NCBI RefSeq assembly: GCF_011386835.1
Contig: NC_088809.1
Span: forward strand, 3,853,001 to 3,917,000
Source of the DNA: Chrysemys picta bellii
Lineage: Eukaryota; Chordata; Testudines; Emydidae
Length of the DNA stretch: 64,000 bases
Direction of reading: 5' to 3'
The notes under the pieces were generated by a model. That model saw only the letters and a program-made list of their open reading frames with translations. It was not told the DNA's origin and ran no database searches. Position 1 is the first letter of the stretch. Each line of letters opens with the position of its first letter. This document shows positions 34,601 to 49,600 of the stretch, piece by piece. The position numbers and the translations under genes were made by a program.

Positions 34601-37600
34601 AGAGTTGTAGATTAGATTGTATTCTCTACATAGCTAATTTAGCAAAACAAAACCATACAGCCATAGATGAAAAGTATAGAAAACAGACCACAAATCCTCA
34701 ACAGGTAATTGATAATTACGTGAACAAGATCAGATCTAAATGTAAACTTAAACATAGAGTCCTTATTATCTGCTGAACAAATGTGATAAAGGAGAATGGG
34801 CAACACTATAAACGGGCTAAAGTGATCTTATCTTTGGCGTGGAGAACCCACTTATTTCTAGTACCCCTGCTCTGGTCAGATTATTAAGGAGAGACTGACA
34901 TGCTGTACTACAAATGGTGTTGTAATAAGGATGCAGGTGAGCTAACACTGTAAGTCATCTCATGGTACTTAGCATGGGATACTGTGTAGAAAAGGTTACA
35001 AGTTTTTTTTCTTTTAATCATTGTTGTCTTGATTCCAGCTGCAATACCAGTACATTCCCCTCAAAGAAGCACTAGAAATCATGCTTTGCTGGAGGCTGCA
35101 GGACCAAGCCATGTGGCAATTAATGCCATCTCCGCCAACATGGACTCTTTTTCTAGCAGTCGGACAGCTGCTCTTAAGAAGCAGCCAAGTCACATGGAGG
35201 CTGCACATTTTGGAGACCTAGGTAAGACTTTGCTGTTCTCTAATATTGGTGAGCCATATCTTTTCATATCCTATGAATATTATACGTGCTGACCACTAGG
35301 ACAAGTTAGCATTGAGGCAAGTAGCATAGTAAGGTTAAGAAAATTAGACACAAGAATAGTATCTAAGTTACACTACAAAGAGTAAAATAACATGGGCTAT
35401 CCATTCAGGATAAAGCGTACGTGTTACCAGTTGGGATCAAAAAGAAATGTGCCGTGCCCTATAGCTATTTACAGTAAAGTATATTATGAAAGTCTTGCAC
35501 CTTCCTATAAAACACTATTGATGACACTGTCAAAGAGGATAGCACCCTAGATGGGCTATGGGCCTGTTCCACTGTGGCCCCTCCTGTGTTCCTTCATTAC
35601 AGGTTCCTCCATGGGTATGTGTTAATTTATCTGTAGGCTTAGTACATCTGTAAATATTAGATTTCTGATCTCTCACTTTTTGTTTTCCGTTTAGAGCTCT
35701 TTTCATCACCAATGGGCTCTCTATAAATGGATTTTTGGGTTGGCTATGGTGAATTCCGATTATACTTAATTTTTTTTTTTTTTTGAGTCGTCCTTTTTCT
35801 TCAAACTAAACGTTGTGGCCATTTGTGCTGCATGCAGTACCTTTGTACTAGACCTCTAAGGCTACTCTGACGGTGTCGGTTTGTTTTTTATTAAGGCACT
35901 GGAAAATTTCATTGGGCTAACCCCAGAGTAGTCACAAGCTTAAATACCTAGGTTCTTAAATTGTATTCATTGTGGTATCTTACATAGAGGCTTGAATTTG
36001 CCATTCTCTAGGGCCATAGATCCTCAATGTTGGTAGTCACCAGCCTGTAACTGAAGGGGGAAGAATCAAAACTGACTGGAAGGCTGATGAGGAACTAGCC
36101 CCCAGCTTCCCGAGACCCCCTCATTTTTGTTGTGCCTTGTGTAGCTGCTGGCAGGGTGGAATCTAACACCTACTGCAAGAGAGAATTTAAAAAAAATAAA
36201 CACTAAAAAGCCCAGGTGGTGTCTCCTACCTGGAATTACAACAGCAGCCCCCGCCAACTGATTAGGTAACAGGCTACAAGGATGGTAGAGAGAAGTCCGA
36301 ACAGGAGACCAAGGCTGTGTTCCTCCTACTCTGTATCCCTGCCAGAGAGTGCAGAAGGAAAGGTGTGTGCCTTGTGCATTCCACCTGCCTCATCCTCTGG
36401 GTCAGAAAGGACAACCAGGTTTGCTAAAGGGTAGAAGGCATCCATTATAAAGTCTATTTTGTTTATTTTAATCTAAACAAGCCCAAGCTAAGTAATGTAA
36501 ATCTTGCAGAGTTCTTATAGTTGATTTCTCTGAACCACACAAGCTATTTATACAGAGCAGGCAAAATGCCATTTAGATTGACCCAACAAATCAATAGACT
36601 ATTTACCAATATTTTGTAGGCTAGACACTTTTGAAATAGTAACCACTACTGAGAACGCGTTTTTTATATTTAACTTCCTCATTGTACATCGGAATGCTCA
36701 ACAAACATGCTGTTCAAAAGCCCTTTTGGCACTGCTCACTGTACCATCCACTGACTGTCACAGATTGATTTCACTCATGGATGATGGTGCAGCTTGTGAG
36801 CAGAGGAAGGCTTGGGCGTTCAATGTTGCTAAAGTGTTATCAGTGCATTCTTATGGCTTATCTTCAGAGTTTTTTAAAATGCATTCAGAGTTTGAGGAAA
36901 GTTAAGGTAGCAGTTATAATGTTATGGATTTAGTATGTGAAAGTATAGAGCATAGGTAGCAGAAAGTGGAATAAGCAAAGTCTGTGTGAGTAGGTTGGTC
37001 TTCATGCACTCCCACCTCACATGATCTAGGCATGCATTAGCAAATGGCTGTAAGGATTAGTTGCTTAAGGCTTCTTTGTGCCTAGATATTTGATACATTG
37101 GTTGAATAATCAAAATTTTCTGTCTTTTTGACAATAGGATGAGAACTTTACTGAACTGATCAAATATAAATATATATATATATATATAAATGGTAGGCAT
37201 TTCCACTTTCCAAATACTTGTTGGGTAGGAAATGCATTTTACACCAAACTTGTATGGGTACTTCAGAATCCTCTCTTTCTCTCTACCAGTTGCATTTTGG
37301 TAATTGTATATCAGATGCCAAAATGTAGAATATTGTGTAAACTCTCTGATGCTTTTTCTTTAGGCCGATCGTGTCTGAATTATCAGGCTCAAGAGACCAA
37401 ATCAAGCCTTTCAAAGACCCTTGAACAAGTCCTGCAGGACAGTGTTGCCCTACCTTATTTTATCCAGTTTATGGCACTGCGTAGAATGGAACATTTGGTT
37501 AAATTCTGGTTAGAGGCTGAAAGCTTTCACTCCACAACATGGTCCCGCATAAGAGCACACAGCCTGAACACAGTCAAACAGAGTTCATTGGCAGAGCCAG

Positions 37601-40600
37601 TGTCTCCCTCAGTAAAACAGCGTGAAACCACAGTATCTTCTCCAACTGGATTGCTTGATGAGAGGTTGGAGGATTCCAGCACAGTCCATCTGCTCATGAC
37701 CAAGACAGTACCAACAAACCTGAATGATAGAATTAGCAACATTCAGAACCACTTGCTGTCAAGCCACGATAGCAATAATGCCAGGGTACTTCGTCTTGGG
37801 AAATCTGAGGCAGGGACCCATTCTGTTCCAGCTGAACAACAAGACTCTTCCAAGCTTACAGTATCAAACAGAAACAGCCCCTCTTCTGCACTAAAGGACT
37901 TGTCAGGAAAACTAATGAAAAGTAAGTGCATCAGCGGTTCTCTTACATGGCCAGTTCCTCTGCCTCTTGTCTGCAAGTGGAGGAGTGTGGGAGAGTAAAT
38001 AAAAACCTTTTTAAAAATACATTTTACTCCTAATGTATGGGTGTACCTGACTGACATATGTAACATTTTTTCAAAGAAAATGGCTAATTTATTGCTAGTG
38101 TAATAGCTCAGCGTAATGGTGCTACATAATCCTTAATCGAATTTTAGGATTCTCAAAGTAGACTCATTAGATCAGATTTTTTACAATGTAGGTGGATTTT
38201 CTTGCAGAAGCAATCCTATTCCCAAGGGAAGGCATAAATGGAGAGATGAAGAATCATCATGTTAAGAGGATTAATTGGGCTAGATTCATGCCTGATTCTG
38301 ACAATAGCTACCTCAAGCAGCTTCCCTTATCCTGAAATCCTAGGAAAACTCTTACGAATCTGCAGTTGCTCTAGATCTTATCAATTTCCATTTTAAAGAC
38401 TACATGCTAACTATTGATAGTTTAATGGACACACTCCCCTAAAGAGAAACAAAAGATGTGGGCTTATTACAATTGGGATAGGTTTAATGTGTTAATTCTG
38501 GTCACATTAATACCAGTGGACACTGTGAAGTGGAACCCCTAAAAGGTTATGGGCAAAATCATTCCTGGGCCTGGGTAAAAAGGGCAATTGCTCTGAAACA
38601 TTTTGTCCTATCAGAGAACTAGCAGTGATGCATGCTTTCTCTTTTTTAACAATATTGTATCTGTACCACAGAAAATAATGGCATTTGCAGCAGCATAAAA
38701 TATTTGTGAACTAAGGTAGATGGGTTACTTTGGAAACGACCTCTGCTGAACATTCAGGGATGTATACCGTGTACTTCCATCAGACCACTGAAGTCAATGA
38801 GATTAGACGGGTGTAACAGAACAGATATTCTGCTTCACTGAGAAAAGAAAATGTTTGTGGGTTGGAAAGGTGGATGGGCAGGGGTTGGGGGATGAAGCTA
38901 AATGATCACTTTGAAAACCACCTCGTGTTCTATTAACTGAGTCACTAAAGGAACTCTCAGCATTGATACCCTAACAAACAGACCTGCTTAGACCACAGAG
39001 CCATGATGGAGCTCTAACCTTAGATTTATCCCATGTAACTTTCTTTAAGATAAATAAAAATCAGACTCATAATGATGCCCCCCTTCGCCCTATATATAAT
39101 AATATAAAAAAAATTCTCAGTAGCAGCATGGGTTTAAAAAAAGGAAGAATTGAATTCTGAAAGCAGCAACTGTCAAAATACTGTGTAGGCCAATGTTTAG
39201 GCTGAACCCCTTTGTATCATTGGAATAAGTCTCTTTTGAAAGATTTGTGTTAAATATTATGCTGTCAAACAGATTTCAAAACCATTACATACTCTGGCAT
39301 TGTAACTGTACCTACATGAGTAATCTTGTGAAATCAAGGCAATCTCTGTAATGGCTTTTCTATTTAAAAAAATTGTAGCAAAACTTGAATGACAACAGGG
39401 AAGTGGGGGTGATAGTTGCCTCGGTCTGGAAGCTGTATAGATGGTATCTTGTAAAATAACATAGCTAATTACAAATCCTCTCAAGAATGTGTACGAAAAT
39501 GTTTTTGTCTTGGATTTATTTGACCAAGCTTCTCATAATTGATTTGTTCTAATTTGGGGCTCAATCCTTCACACACTTACTGCTGGGAGTAGTACTTATT
39601 ACCGTGAGCAGGAGCACAGAAAGTAATTTGATCATTTATGGTAGTAGGTTAGTAAGTGGCATGCCTGTAATCCCCTTCTGCATTTCTCTTCACCCTGCAC
39701 CTGCCCAGTTATGTGTGTCTGTCTAAACAAAAACAAAAAATGAAACATCCCTTTCACAACACATTGTCTGCTTGAGTGTTGCATCCCTTTCCTCTGACCT
39801 TTGTCTATCGTGTGTATTTAGATTGTAAGCTCTTTAGGACTGCGACCATTTCTCTCGTACAGCATGTAGCACAATGAAACTCCAGTTCTATTTGGGGCCT
39901 CTAGTTGCTATTACGATTTAAAAAAAAAAAGGTGGGGGGGTGTTTGCAGGAACTGAGATTCTTTTCTCTTTTTTTTAAAGGAATCTAAAGGGTTTGGGGC
40001 ATAGATGTCTGAAATACTAGACATTGTCACTGAGTTTGCTGCAGAGTTCATTCAAATTTTGGGGGGTTCTTGACATTTTTGCTAAATGGAAATTAAAATT
40101 AGCTAGTGGCAATTTTTATTTTTATTTAAATTGGAACAAAAGGATGTTTAATTCTGTTGTTGCTGATTGGATGTTCTTGTGTATAAGAGGAGAGGAACCG
40201 TTTCTAGTTGTAATGTAAGCCCTCTGCATAGTATCTGACTCAGAATAGTAATCGTAAAATTATCTTTCTTTCCCTATTCATCTGTATTAACAATTTCCAG
40301 TTACCAAAGACAAGCTTGTCAAAAGAGCATAAATTAAGTTTTGTATGTTTACCAAACTCATTTGATCTGAAGAAACTGAACTTACAACTGAATTTCCAGA
40401 AGTAAAGTGAAAGTGTATTACCCATTAAGGGTTTGTCATAAACAAATTAGTTTTCCAACAGTGTGTCTTAATGAAATATAATATAATTAAATGGAATTTT
40501 ATACTAAGAAGTGACATTTAGATTGTGTGTTATTCAAATAGTTTCTGGTTTCCATCTATTACATTTATGGACTTGATTACTTGAAAGCGGAGGTAAGAGA

Positions 40601-43600
40601 AACAACCCTTTAAGCAAGCTTTGTGTTTGAGGCTAAAAGCAAATGCAGTTTGTGTATTAGTAATGCCAAGCTAAAGATAGGTGTCTGATGTTGCACAGCC
40701 TGGTAGTGCAACTTATTTTTTCATTGACTAATTCTTTCAGGGGGTTGTACGTATAACATATTTTCTGTATTTAAGGATGGTGTCTGTCAGTAGGCGTTAG
40801 GACAACATGGATGAATGACAGAAAATAGGTGCATGGGACCTTGTAGTACTTCCGATACCTCCGTTTAAAAAATACCAGAATTCCACTATAAGGTGGCAGC
40901 TTTCTGCACAACTATAAAGAGGGCCAGAGTTTGGGAGCTTTCTTAGGATTCTTGCTTTACTGAGGTTTGGGGGGGCTTGGGAGATAATATATTCAGCCCA
41001 TATGGTGGACGTGAGGGATTGGAGAGCTGCAACCCTCTTATTCAGTCCTATTGGCTGGTGCATGGTGGTCTTTCAGTAGCCTGGAGTGTGCCTAGAGACA
41101 AGGCTGTCATGATAGGAATTCCTGTCCGGAGAGTAGAATAGGAAGTTAAAAGGTTGGAGGAAAGAAGAGCCATTTGAGTAGATGCTTCCTGTTCCTAGGT
41201 GAAAATGCACATCATTGACTCATTTTATAGCTATACATCAATGGATCTAAAGTTCAACATGTGTTTTCTTCTTTTAGGTATAGAACGGGATGCAGTTAAT
41301 ACTTTTACCAAATATATTTCTCCAGATGCTGCTAAACCAATACCTATTACAGAGGCAATGAGGAATGACATAGTGGGTAAGAACATGCTGTATTTGATAC
41401 AATTGACTAGACCCATTGCATCTCCCAAAAGCAATAGCATTGGTATGCAACAGAATTGTGTGTTCACTTTTTATGAGTTTATAACATCAGCAGTAAATAG
41501 ATTGTAAAATATACACCTAATTATTTCAGAAATCTCCAATTATTTATGAGATTTTTCTATGGTGCTTATTTCTGTAGCATTTGAGCACCTCACATACGTT
41601 AAGGCAGTGGTTCTCAACCAGGGGTATGTGTACCCTTGAGGGGTATGCAGATGTCTTCCCGGGGGTACATCAACTCATCTAGATATTTGCCTAGTTTTAC
41701 AACAGGCTACATAAAAAGCCTAGCAAAGTCAGTAAAAACTAAAATTTCATACAGACAATGACTTGTTTATACTGCTCTATAGACTATACACAGAAATGTA
41801 AGTACAATATTTATATTCCAATCGATTTATTTTATAATATATGGTAAAAATAAGAGAGTAAGCAATTTTTCAGTAATAGTGTGCTGTGACACTTTCGTAT
41901 TTTTGTATTGTGTGCTGTGGCACTGATTTTGTAAACAAGTAGTTTATAAGTGAGGTGAAACTTGGGGGTACGCAAGACAAATCAGACTCCTGAAAAGGGA
42001 ATAGTAGTCTGGAAAGGTTGAGAGCCACTACATTAAGGGATTTACCTTCTCAAAACTCCTCTCTAGTATGGAAGTTTTATAATCCACATTATGCAGATGG
42101 GAAACTGAAGCATAGAGGAGAAATGACCTTGCTTAAGTTAATACAGGAATGTTTGGGAGAGTCAGGAATAGAACACAGGTCTCCTGAGTCCCAGTTCAGT
42201 ATCGTAACCATGAGAATATCCTTCTAATTTTATAGACATTTGAAGTAACAAACTTTTAAAGACGTTCTTTGAGCAGTCAGAACTGGTTAATCCCAGTTGT
42301 CTTGAACTGTTGATTTTTTTTTCATTAGACTTATCACCAGTGATTTCTTTTAGCTAAATAAACCCAACTCCCCATTAAAGTTGGTCTGGTCTCTTTTACA
42401 GCAAAGATTTGTGGGGAGGATGGACAGGTGGATCCTAACTGTTTCGTTACTGCACAGTCAATAGTGTTTAATGCAATGGAACAAGAGTAAGTTGATTCCA
42501 TGGTTTGGCTTTATCATGTTGTGTGTTCTTTTCTCTTGCGCTCTTTTTCAAAAACAGTTTCATAGATCTAAGAATAAACATATTTATACAGTTGATAAGT
42601 GAATAGTAACTGTGATAAGCACTCTGTGCCACCCATTATACTTGAAACCATCTGTCTTCATGCTCCAAACCCCTTCTACTCCAAATCTGTGATCATGATT
42701 GCTTCCCTGAAGTCATTTATAAATGCTACTGCTAGATAATTACACCACTTCCAGTTCATACAAACGTACCACACACTATTGTTTCTTATCTATTTTGCCT
42801 TTATTTGACTAGATTATTAAGAATCTTGGGGTAGGGACTAGGTTTTATTTGTAAAATGCCATTTTTGCTGTTGGCACTTGATAGCTAATAATATTTAATA
42901 TTGTTTTGTCCATGTGCAGGCACTTTAGTGAATTTTTGAGAAGTCACCATTTCTGTAAATACCAGATTGAGGTGCTGACCAGTGGGACTGTTTACCTAGC
43001 TGATATACTCTTCTGTGAATCAGCACTGTTCTATTTTTCTGAAGTAAGTTTATCCCCCCCACTGCACCCCCTCAGTGTAATGTAATAAAACCATGTATGC
43101 CATAAAAGCTTTATTTTAGGAGCCCTTTATATAACTTGAAAATATCAGATCTGTGTAGTGCTAGGGAAAAATGCATTAAACTATTTTTTCCTGTCTCTGC
43201 GTAGAATCACGGCAAATGTTCTAATTTCTGTGTTGTATTTTAGGCTGAGCTTTCACACATCTCTTCTCCTGTTTCCTGTTTCTTAATAGCACTCTTTTTG
43301 CTCTGTAGCAAGATATTGTTAAGCACTGGAATAAATTGCCTAGGGAGGTTGTGGAATCTCCATCATTGGAGATTTTTAAGAGCATGTTAGACAAACACCT
43401 GTCAGGAATGGTCTAGATAATACTCAGTCCTGCCATGAGTGCATGGGATTGGGCTAGATGACCTCTTGAGGTTCCTTCCAGTTCTATGATCCTGTGATTG
43501 AAACAGTTCGTTTACCTACCCCTACAGGGCTGCTAGGAGGTTTAATATCTGTAAAGCTTTTTGAGAATCTTGAAAAGCCCTACTGAAGTACCAGAAATTT

Positions 43601-46600
43601 TTGTAGCAAAGTGATGGGCACAACAACTTAATCTCCTGCAAAGTAAACTGCTAGCAGGTAGACTTGTTTAATCTTGCCTTAGCTTTTAGCTATTTTATAA
43701 TCTTGCCAAAAGAAGCATTGACAAGAAGTACTGGGCAAGATTCTGACTTGAGTCATGCTGGTATAAATCCAGAGTAACTCCGTTGGCTTCACCAGCATGA
43801 CTTCAGATCAGAACATGGTGAATGTTTTGAATCTGAAACATCTTCACAGTAGCAGTGCTCTCTAGGTTTGGGGAAATGGGCTTGTCAGCGGGGCAAAACT
43901 GTTTTAATGGCCTAGCAGTGTTGCAAACTACACTGGCCCATATGTCTTGAAACAGATTAAGAAGCTCAAACACCCACACCATGTATCGTGTTGCATTAAG
44001 ATAAAGTCCACACAATGTGAAAATGATTTTTCTGTGTTCCTGTGTGTTTTCATACAGTACAGGTACATGTAATTACCCAAGCATCATCTGAGACTGAAAT
44101 ATTGGCCTTTATTGGTAGTGATTTTTTTATTGTATTTGTGAGTGAAGATAGACTGTTAATCCCTGCTTTGTGCAACAATACATCTGAGCATCCAGAAGTC
44201 CTATATGGTATCTGCCCAGATAATTCTTGTGTATCGATATGTGATTCAGGTTTTTTGGAGAGGGAAAAAAAAGTGGTATCTGAAAAGGGACCAGGTCTGC
44301 CTATGTTCGCCTTCCACTTCTTAGCTAAAAGCTGTTCTCTTCTTTTAAAGAATATATTTCATATTTCTTAATTTCCCTCACAGTACATGGAAAAGGAAGA
44401 TGCAGTTAATATATTACAGTTCTGGTTGGCAGCAGATAACTTCCAGTCTCAGCTTGCTGCCAAAAAGGGCCAGTATGATGGGCAGGAGGCACAGAATGAT
44501 GCCATGATTTTATATGATAGGTGAGTTGTTCTAACAATTTGCCTTCACAGCTCCAGTTTGAAAAATCTAGTACTTGCATATGTGGCATTGCACACAGGGA
44601 TATTCTCTTGTTCAGTAAACATCTTTCATTCTTGGCTTTCTGTGTGCTTGGTGTATGGGACCGAGGGGCACATGCTGAAGAGCGTGTTTATTAAAGGTGA
44701 CCTCCAATGTAAATGTGTGGAAAATTGACTTTTTAAAATTCCTTGTGTACAAAGAAGTCTAAAAGCTTTGAAAGTCATCTTGCATGCTCTTACATGAGAA
44801 ATATTGAATCTTGTCTAGCCTATTTATGCTAGAGGACTCTATGGGTGGCTGGAGAACTAATGGCCTTATGTCATCACAAGACCTGGGCAGTTGGGAGGGG
44901 AAGGATTTGTTTGTCACTGTGTACAACTCTGGATTTTGAGTTAAATAGGTTTTAATTCAAACGTCAGATGTACAATTGAGAGCGAAGCTCACTCTTCAAT
45001 AGTCAGACACCCTTATGCCTTCAACAGAAGGCTGAGAGAGCTTCCCACTTTAGTTCTCTAGTCTTCCTAGGAGTCCTCCAGGAAAAACAGGTAAGAAAAC
45101 ACTTGATATTTTTGGTATGTAGAAGTTACTCTTTTTTTTTTTTTTTTTTTAAGTTACCACTTTTTTTTGGGGGGGGGGGAAAACAACCTTTGACTTCCCT
45201 TTAGCTCTCATAAAGAAACAAGAAAGGGCACCAATAATGTAACTGCCACCCCAACCCTTGCAGGTGGCCTTTAATCATGTTAAAACAATAATGATTTCCT
45301 AAACTGCTTCTCAGAAAGCTTGTTCTAAAGCTGAAGTTTGAGTACCCAGGGCCACAAGCTGTGTTGAATTCATTTATTGCTGTGTTAGGAGCTGGGAACA
45401 GTCCCTGACCTATTTCAAACTAACCAGCTCACCACAATTCCCTAAAATCAGTTATTTAATAGTGCAGAACCTGCTTTAGGTTCTTAGTGCTTGCCGCCTC
45501 CTTGCTTTACAACATAGTATTGTGTGTGCAACACTGCCCGTAAGCAGTCACATAATGTACTTTATTCCATTTACTCTTCCCTCATTTGAGGAGATATTTA
45601 TACAAAATGTTTATTTCCTCAGTTCAGGGATTTTTTCCTAACCTTTGGATATAAGTTGTACATTCATTTTGAGGCTAGTGGCCACCTAGTGATAAAGTTA
45701 TTTTGCCCACCTGTGAACATTTTTGAAACTTGTCTTATATATAGTTTTCTTCCACTGCCCTGTGCTGCAGGTACTTCTCCCTTCAAGCCACACATCCTCT
45801 TGGGTTTGATGACTTTGTGCGATTAGAAATTGAATCCAATATCTGCAGGGAAGGAGGTCCACTCCCTAACTGTTTTACTACTCCATTACGGCAGGCCTGG
45901 ACCACCATGGAGAAGGTGAGAGAGAGCTTTTTGAAAACATTCTTGGAAACTAGTAGAGAAAAAAGATGATCAATAATAGAATTCTCCCCCCCCTCCCCCC
46001 CATTTCTAATTTTATCAGTTCTTAGTCGTTCACCCTCTTGCTGCCTAGGTAATGTAGAATTGTTCTCTATGATATATTTTCCAGTGTTCTTTGTCCAGTC
46101 TGTTTTTAAATCTTCCAAGCAAAGACATTTCTGTTAATTTTCTTGTGAAGTGGAGGCTATTGCGCAGTCTAATATCGCTCAAACTTTCTTCTGAGGTCAT
46201 CTGCTAACCTCAGCTGATTTTTTGTTTCCTTCTGAAACACACTTCCTCCCTCATTACGTCTCTGTTCAGCCCACATCCTTGCAGAAAAAGACTTGTTAAA
46301 AATACTGATAGCTGATCATTAGGACTTGCTTTGCAATTCTCTTGAGGGTTCTGTAACTGCCATATAACAATATGCCACTAACTGAAGTATCTGAGTCAAG
46401 AAGATAGTGGTTGGTAAAAACTAACTGGTAAAAACTCTTGAACAATGTAGTGGACATTTTCAGACTACAAGGATAGGGAGAGACAGATTAGCAGCAAAAA
46501 GCACAAGGCAAATGCCTAAACCCTTCAGAGACTGAAATGAGAGTTTAAATATTAACACGTAGGGCATGTCTACACTAGAAAATTAATTTAGATTAAGGTA

Positions 46601-49600
46601 GGGTGTGAATTTAAAGCACAATACCTGTTCCTGAATAACTCCATGTATGGACATTCTTGTTCAGGAATAGCTCCAAGGGTATATGAGCCCTTAGCTCCCA
46701 CGTATGGTCAGATACCCCTTCTCCTGTCCTGTGTGTGCCACTGTAATAGTCATTCATTCTGATCGTATCCTCTGCCTTTTTATCAACTAAACCAATTCCT
46801 CTGTTTCCTAGGTTTTTTTACCTGGCTTTTTGTCCAGCAACCTTTATTACAAATACTTGAATGATCTCATCCATTCAGTACGAGGAGATGAATTTGCAGG
46901 GGGGAATATTGCACTGACTGTTCAAGGACCCAGTAGCTCTCCTGACAATGAGCCTCATACAACTGGTTCTGATGGCTCTGCCTCCCAGGTAAAAAAAAAA
47001 AATCAGTTTTACTTCCATCCTAATAGCAGCTGTGGTCATTCCACAGTGACATCACCAAACATGTGAAGAATGACATGTAAAGAAGCTTTGGTTAAGGGTA
47101 CATTTTCACGTAATTTAAGTCTCACATTTAGCTTTCCTTTTAAATTCTGTATTATAGTAGGAAATCTTTATTCCACCTTATTGTCTGTCTTAAATCAATC
47201 AAAGTAATTGATATAGAAAAATACAACACAATATTTAATATAGCTCCTATTCCTAACCAAAGTTGCACCTCTTACTATAATACTATTCAAATACTGCTGT
47301 GAGACATACAGAAAGTACACCTCTACCCCGATATAACGCAACCCGATATAACACGAATTTGGATATAACGCGGTAAAGCAGTGCTCCGGGGTGGGGGGGC
47401 CGGCGGCTGCGCACTCCGGCGGATCAAAGCAAGTTCGATATAACTCGGTTTCACCTATAACGCGGTAAGATTTTTTTTTTTGGCTCCCGAGGACAGCGTT
47501 CTATTGGGGTAGAAGTGTACATCATCTTTGGTTTGTTTAATAGTTTAATTTCTTCAATAATTATTTTTAATGTGCAATGAAGACTTCCTATTACAATTTG
47601 CATTATTAGACAATGGTTGTCATTAGAAGTGACTGCAGTACTACACAGTGGAATCTGAAATACTGTAGGTCTTACCTTTAAAAAAAACAACCGTATCTAT
47701 GATATTATGTTTTATCTGCAGGAAAATGCTGACTTTTTTTTAGTGTTGACAACTGTGAATAAATTGCTGTATGGTTAAAGTATAAACCAATGCAAGTTAT
47801 GGATCTTAGGTTTTATTTACAATAGCATCGTACTTTACAACAATTTAGTTCTTGTAAATGACAGTCAGACATTTAACCTAGAAGCAGAACATTTCTTTTT
47901 CAGGATAAAATAGAGATAGCTATTGGTGTAGAGAGAAATAGCAGTTAATATCTAGCATTTAGGTTTCTATGAAAGCAGAACAGATCCAGCAGATTCTGTT
48001 GTGCTTTATTCATCAAGCTAGCCAGATGTCCAGTCAGTTTAACTGGTTAGAAATTGAGAGTCTCTCTTGACTCCTAGAAAAGAACTCTTGTGCCTAACTC
48101 TCTTGTAATTAGCTGAGCTACATGGTGGTGGTATCTGAGTTTGTGCTCCTGTTTGTATATGGTGCAGCTGAAGATGACTACATTGTGAATAAAGACTTAA
48201 AAGATCTGTTGCTGAGGAAGACAGAGAGCTTTTTAATGAAACACTAAATAAAACTAGTTTGACTCTTCTTCTGTAAACTATATGGAAGTGAGACTGCAAC
48301 TGGCTTCCTTTGATGCTCAATTGCTTTCTAACTTCATTGAAAAATGAGAGAGTAGATTACATTTACTTTTGTTCAGTGACGGTGAAAGTACAGTCTTGTT
48401 TTATCTCAACTCCAGGTTTTTCTGTGCTTCATTAATGGCTTCTCTGGTTCCTCACCCATTTCTCCCCTCTTAGAATGCAGCTTTCTCAAGATTGTGCCCT
48501 GTGTGTTGCATTTATAAGTGGGTCCAGCCTGAGAAGTGGCCAACAGAGCAAAGCACATCTGGGAACTTTTCTCTTGGCTAATGGCAAACACATTTTTAAC
48601 CTGGAATTGTCTATCACAAGTGAAAATTAAATTTTAGTTTTGTTCACATTACATTCAGATATGGAACAGGGGCAGCATATAGCAGTGGGCTCCAAGTTAC
48701 CAGAGACTTAATTCACTTCAGATATTGACCTTGGCTTTAGGGCGGAACAGTTCCAGAAATCCTGCAACAGCACATTTCCTGTCAGCCTAACGAAAGTAAT
48801 AGCAATGACATCAACTGCAAGCAGATACTGACATGGTTTCAACACCCTGTCTGATAAATAAGGGGGTTGGGGCATTAAGTCACCAGCGTAACCTGCCAGG
48901 TCTGGAAAAGCTGTGTCGCTGAATGGACTAAGTAGAACAAACTGCTAGGAATTTTGCAATATAAATGGCAGAATATGTTAAAAAATAGAACACTGCGTTT
49001 AATGGTGTCTCTAGTTATGCAACTGAAAGGAGAGAGTATTCTTTTTTGTGTGCTTCCACTTTAAATATAACAGGGTCTCCCTACATGCCTCGTTAGCCTG
49101 CTATGAGGCAGCTGCCATTAATGTTTCCATTTAAATACAGCATGTTAGTGAGTTATTTTATATGTTCACTCACTCTCACTCACATGTTTCTTTGTTTTCC
49201 TTAAGATGAAATAAGCAACTAGCCTAGGAAATGCATGATTTGTTCTGTGTATGGGAAAACATACTACATTTCATAGGAACCATATATTTCCATTGAGGAT
49301 TAACCACACATGTACCAAGTAGATGGCTGGAATTAGGGGGATTTTTTAATAGCTGCAGCTTTTGAGAGAGCTCCATTTTAAATTCAGAAACAAATATATG
49401 CATGTCCACACAAATCCACTCAGTCAACCACTCTTTAAATAGACATATTCTGACTTGTGTATTATATGTTTGCTTTTTTTATGCTCTGTTCATGTAACTG
49501 TACTTTATCACTGTCTAAAAACAATGTCACTTACTCTGAAATTCATATTTTGTGGGGTGGAGGCTGTAGAATATTTTTGGGCCTACTTAGAAACTTTGAG

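Noticed and set aside
37922..37998. Continuation of the exon 4 frame past the donor
   Set aside because: A consensus donor GTAAGT lies at 37922 and the known protein resumes in exon 5, so this is intron.
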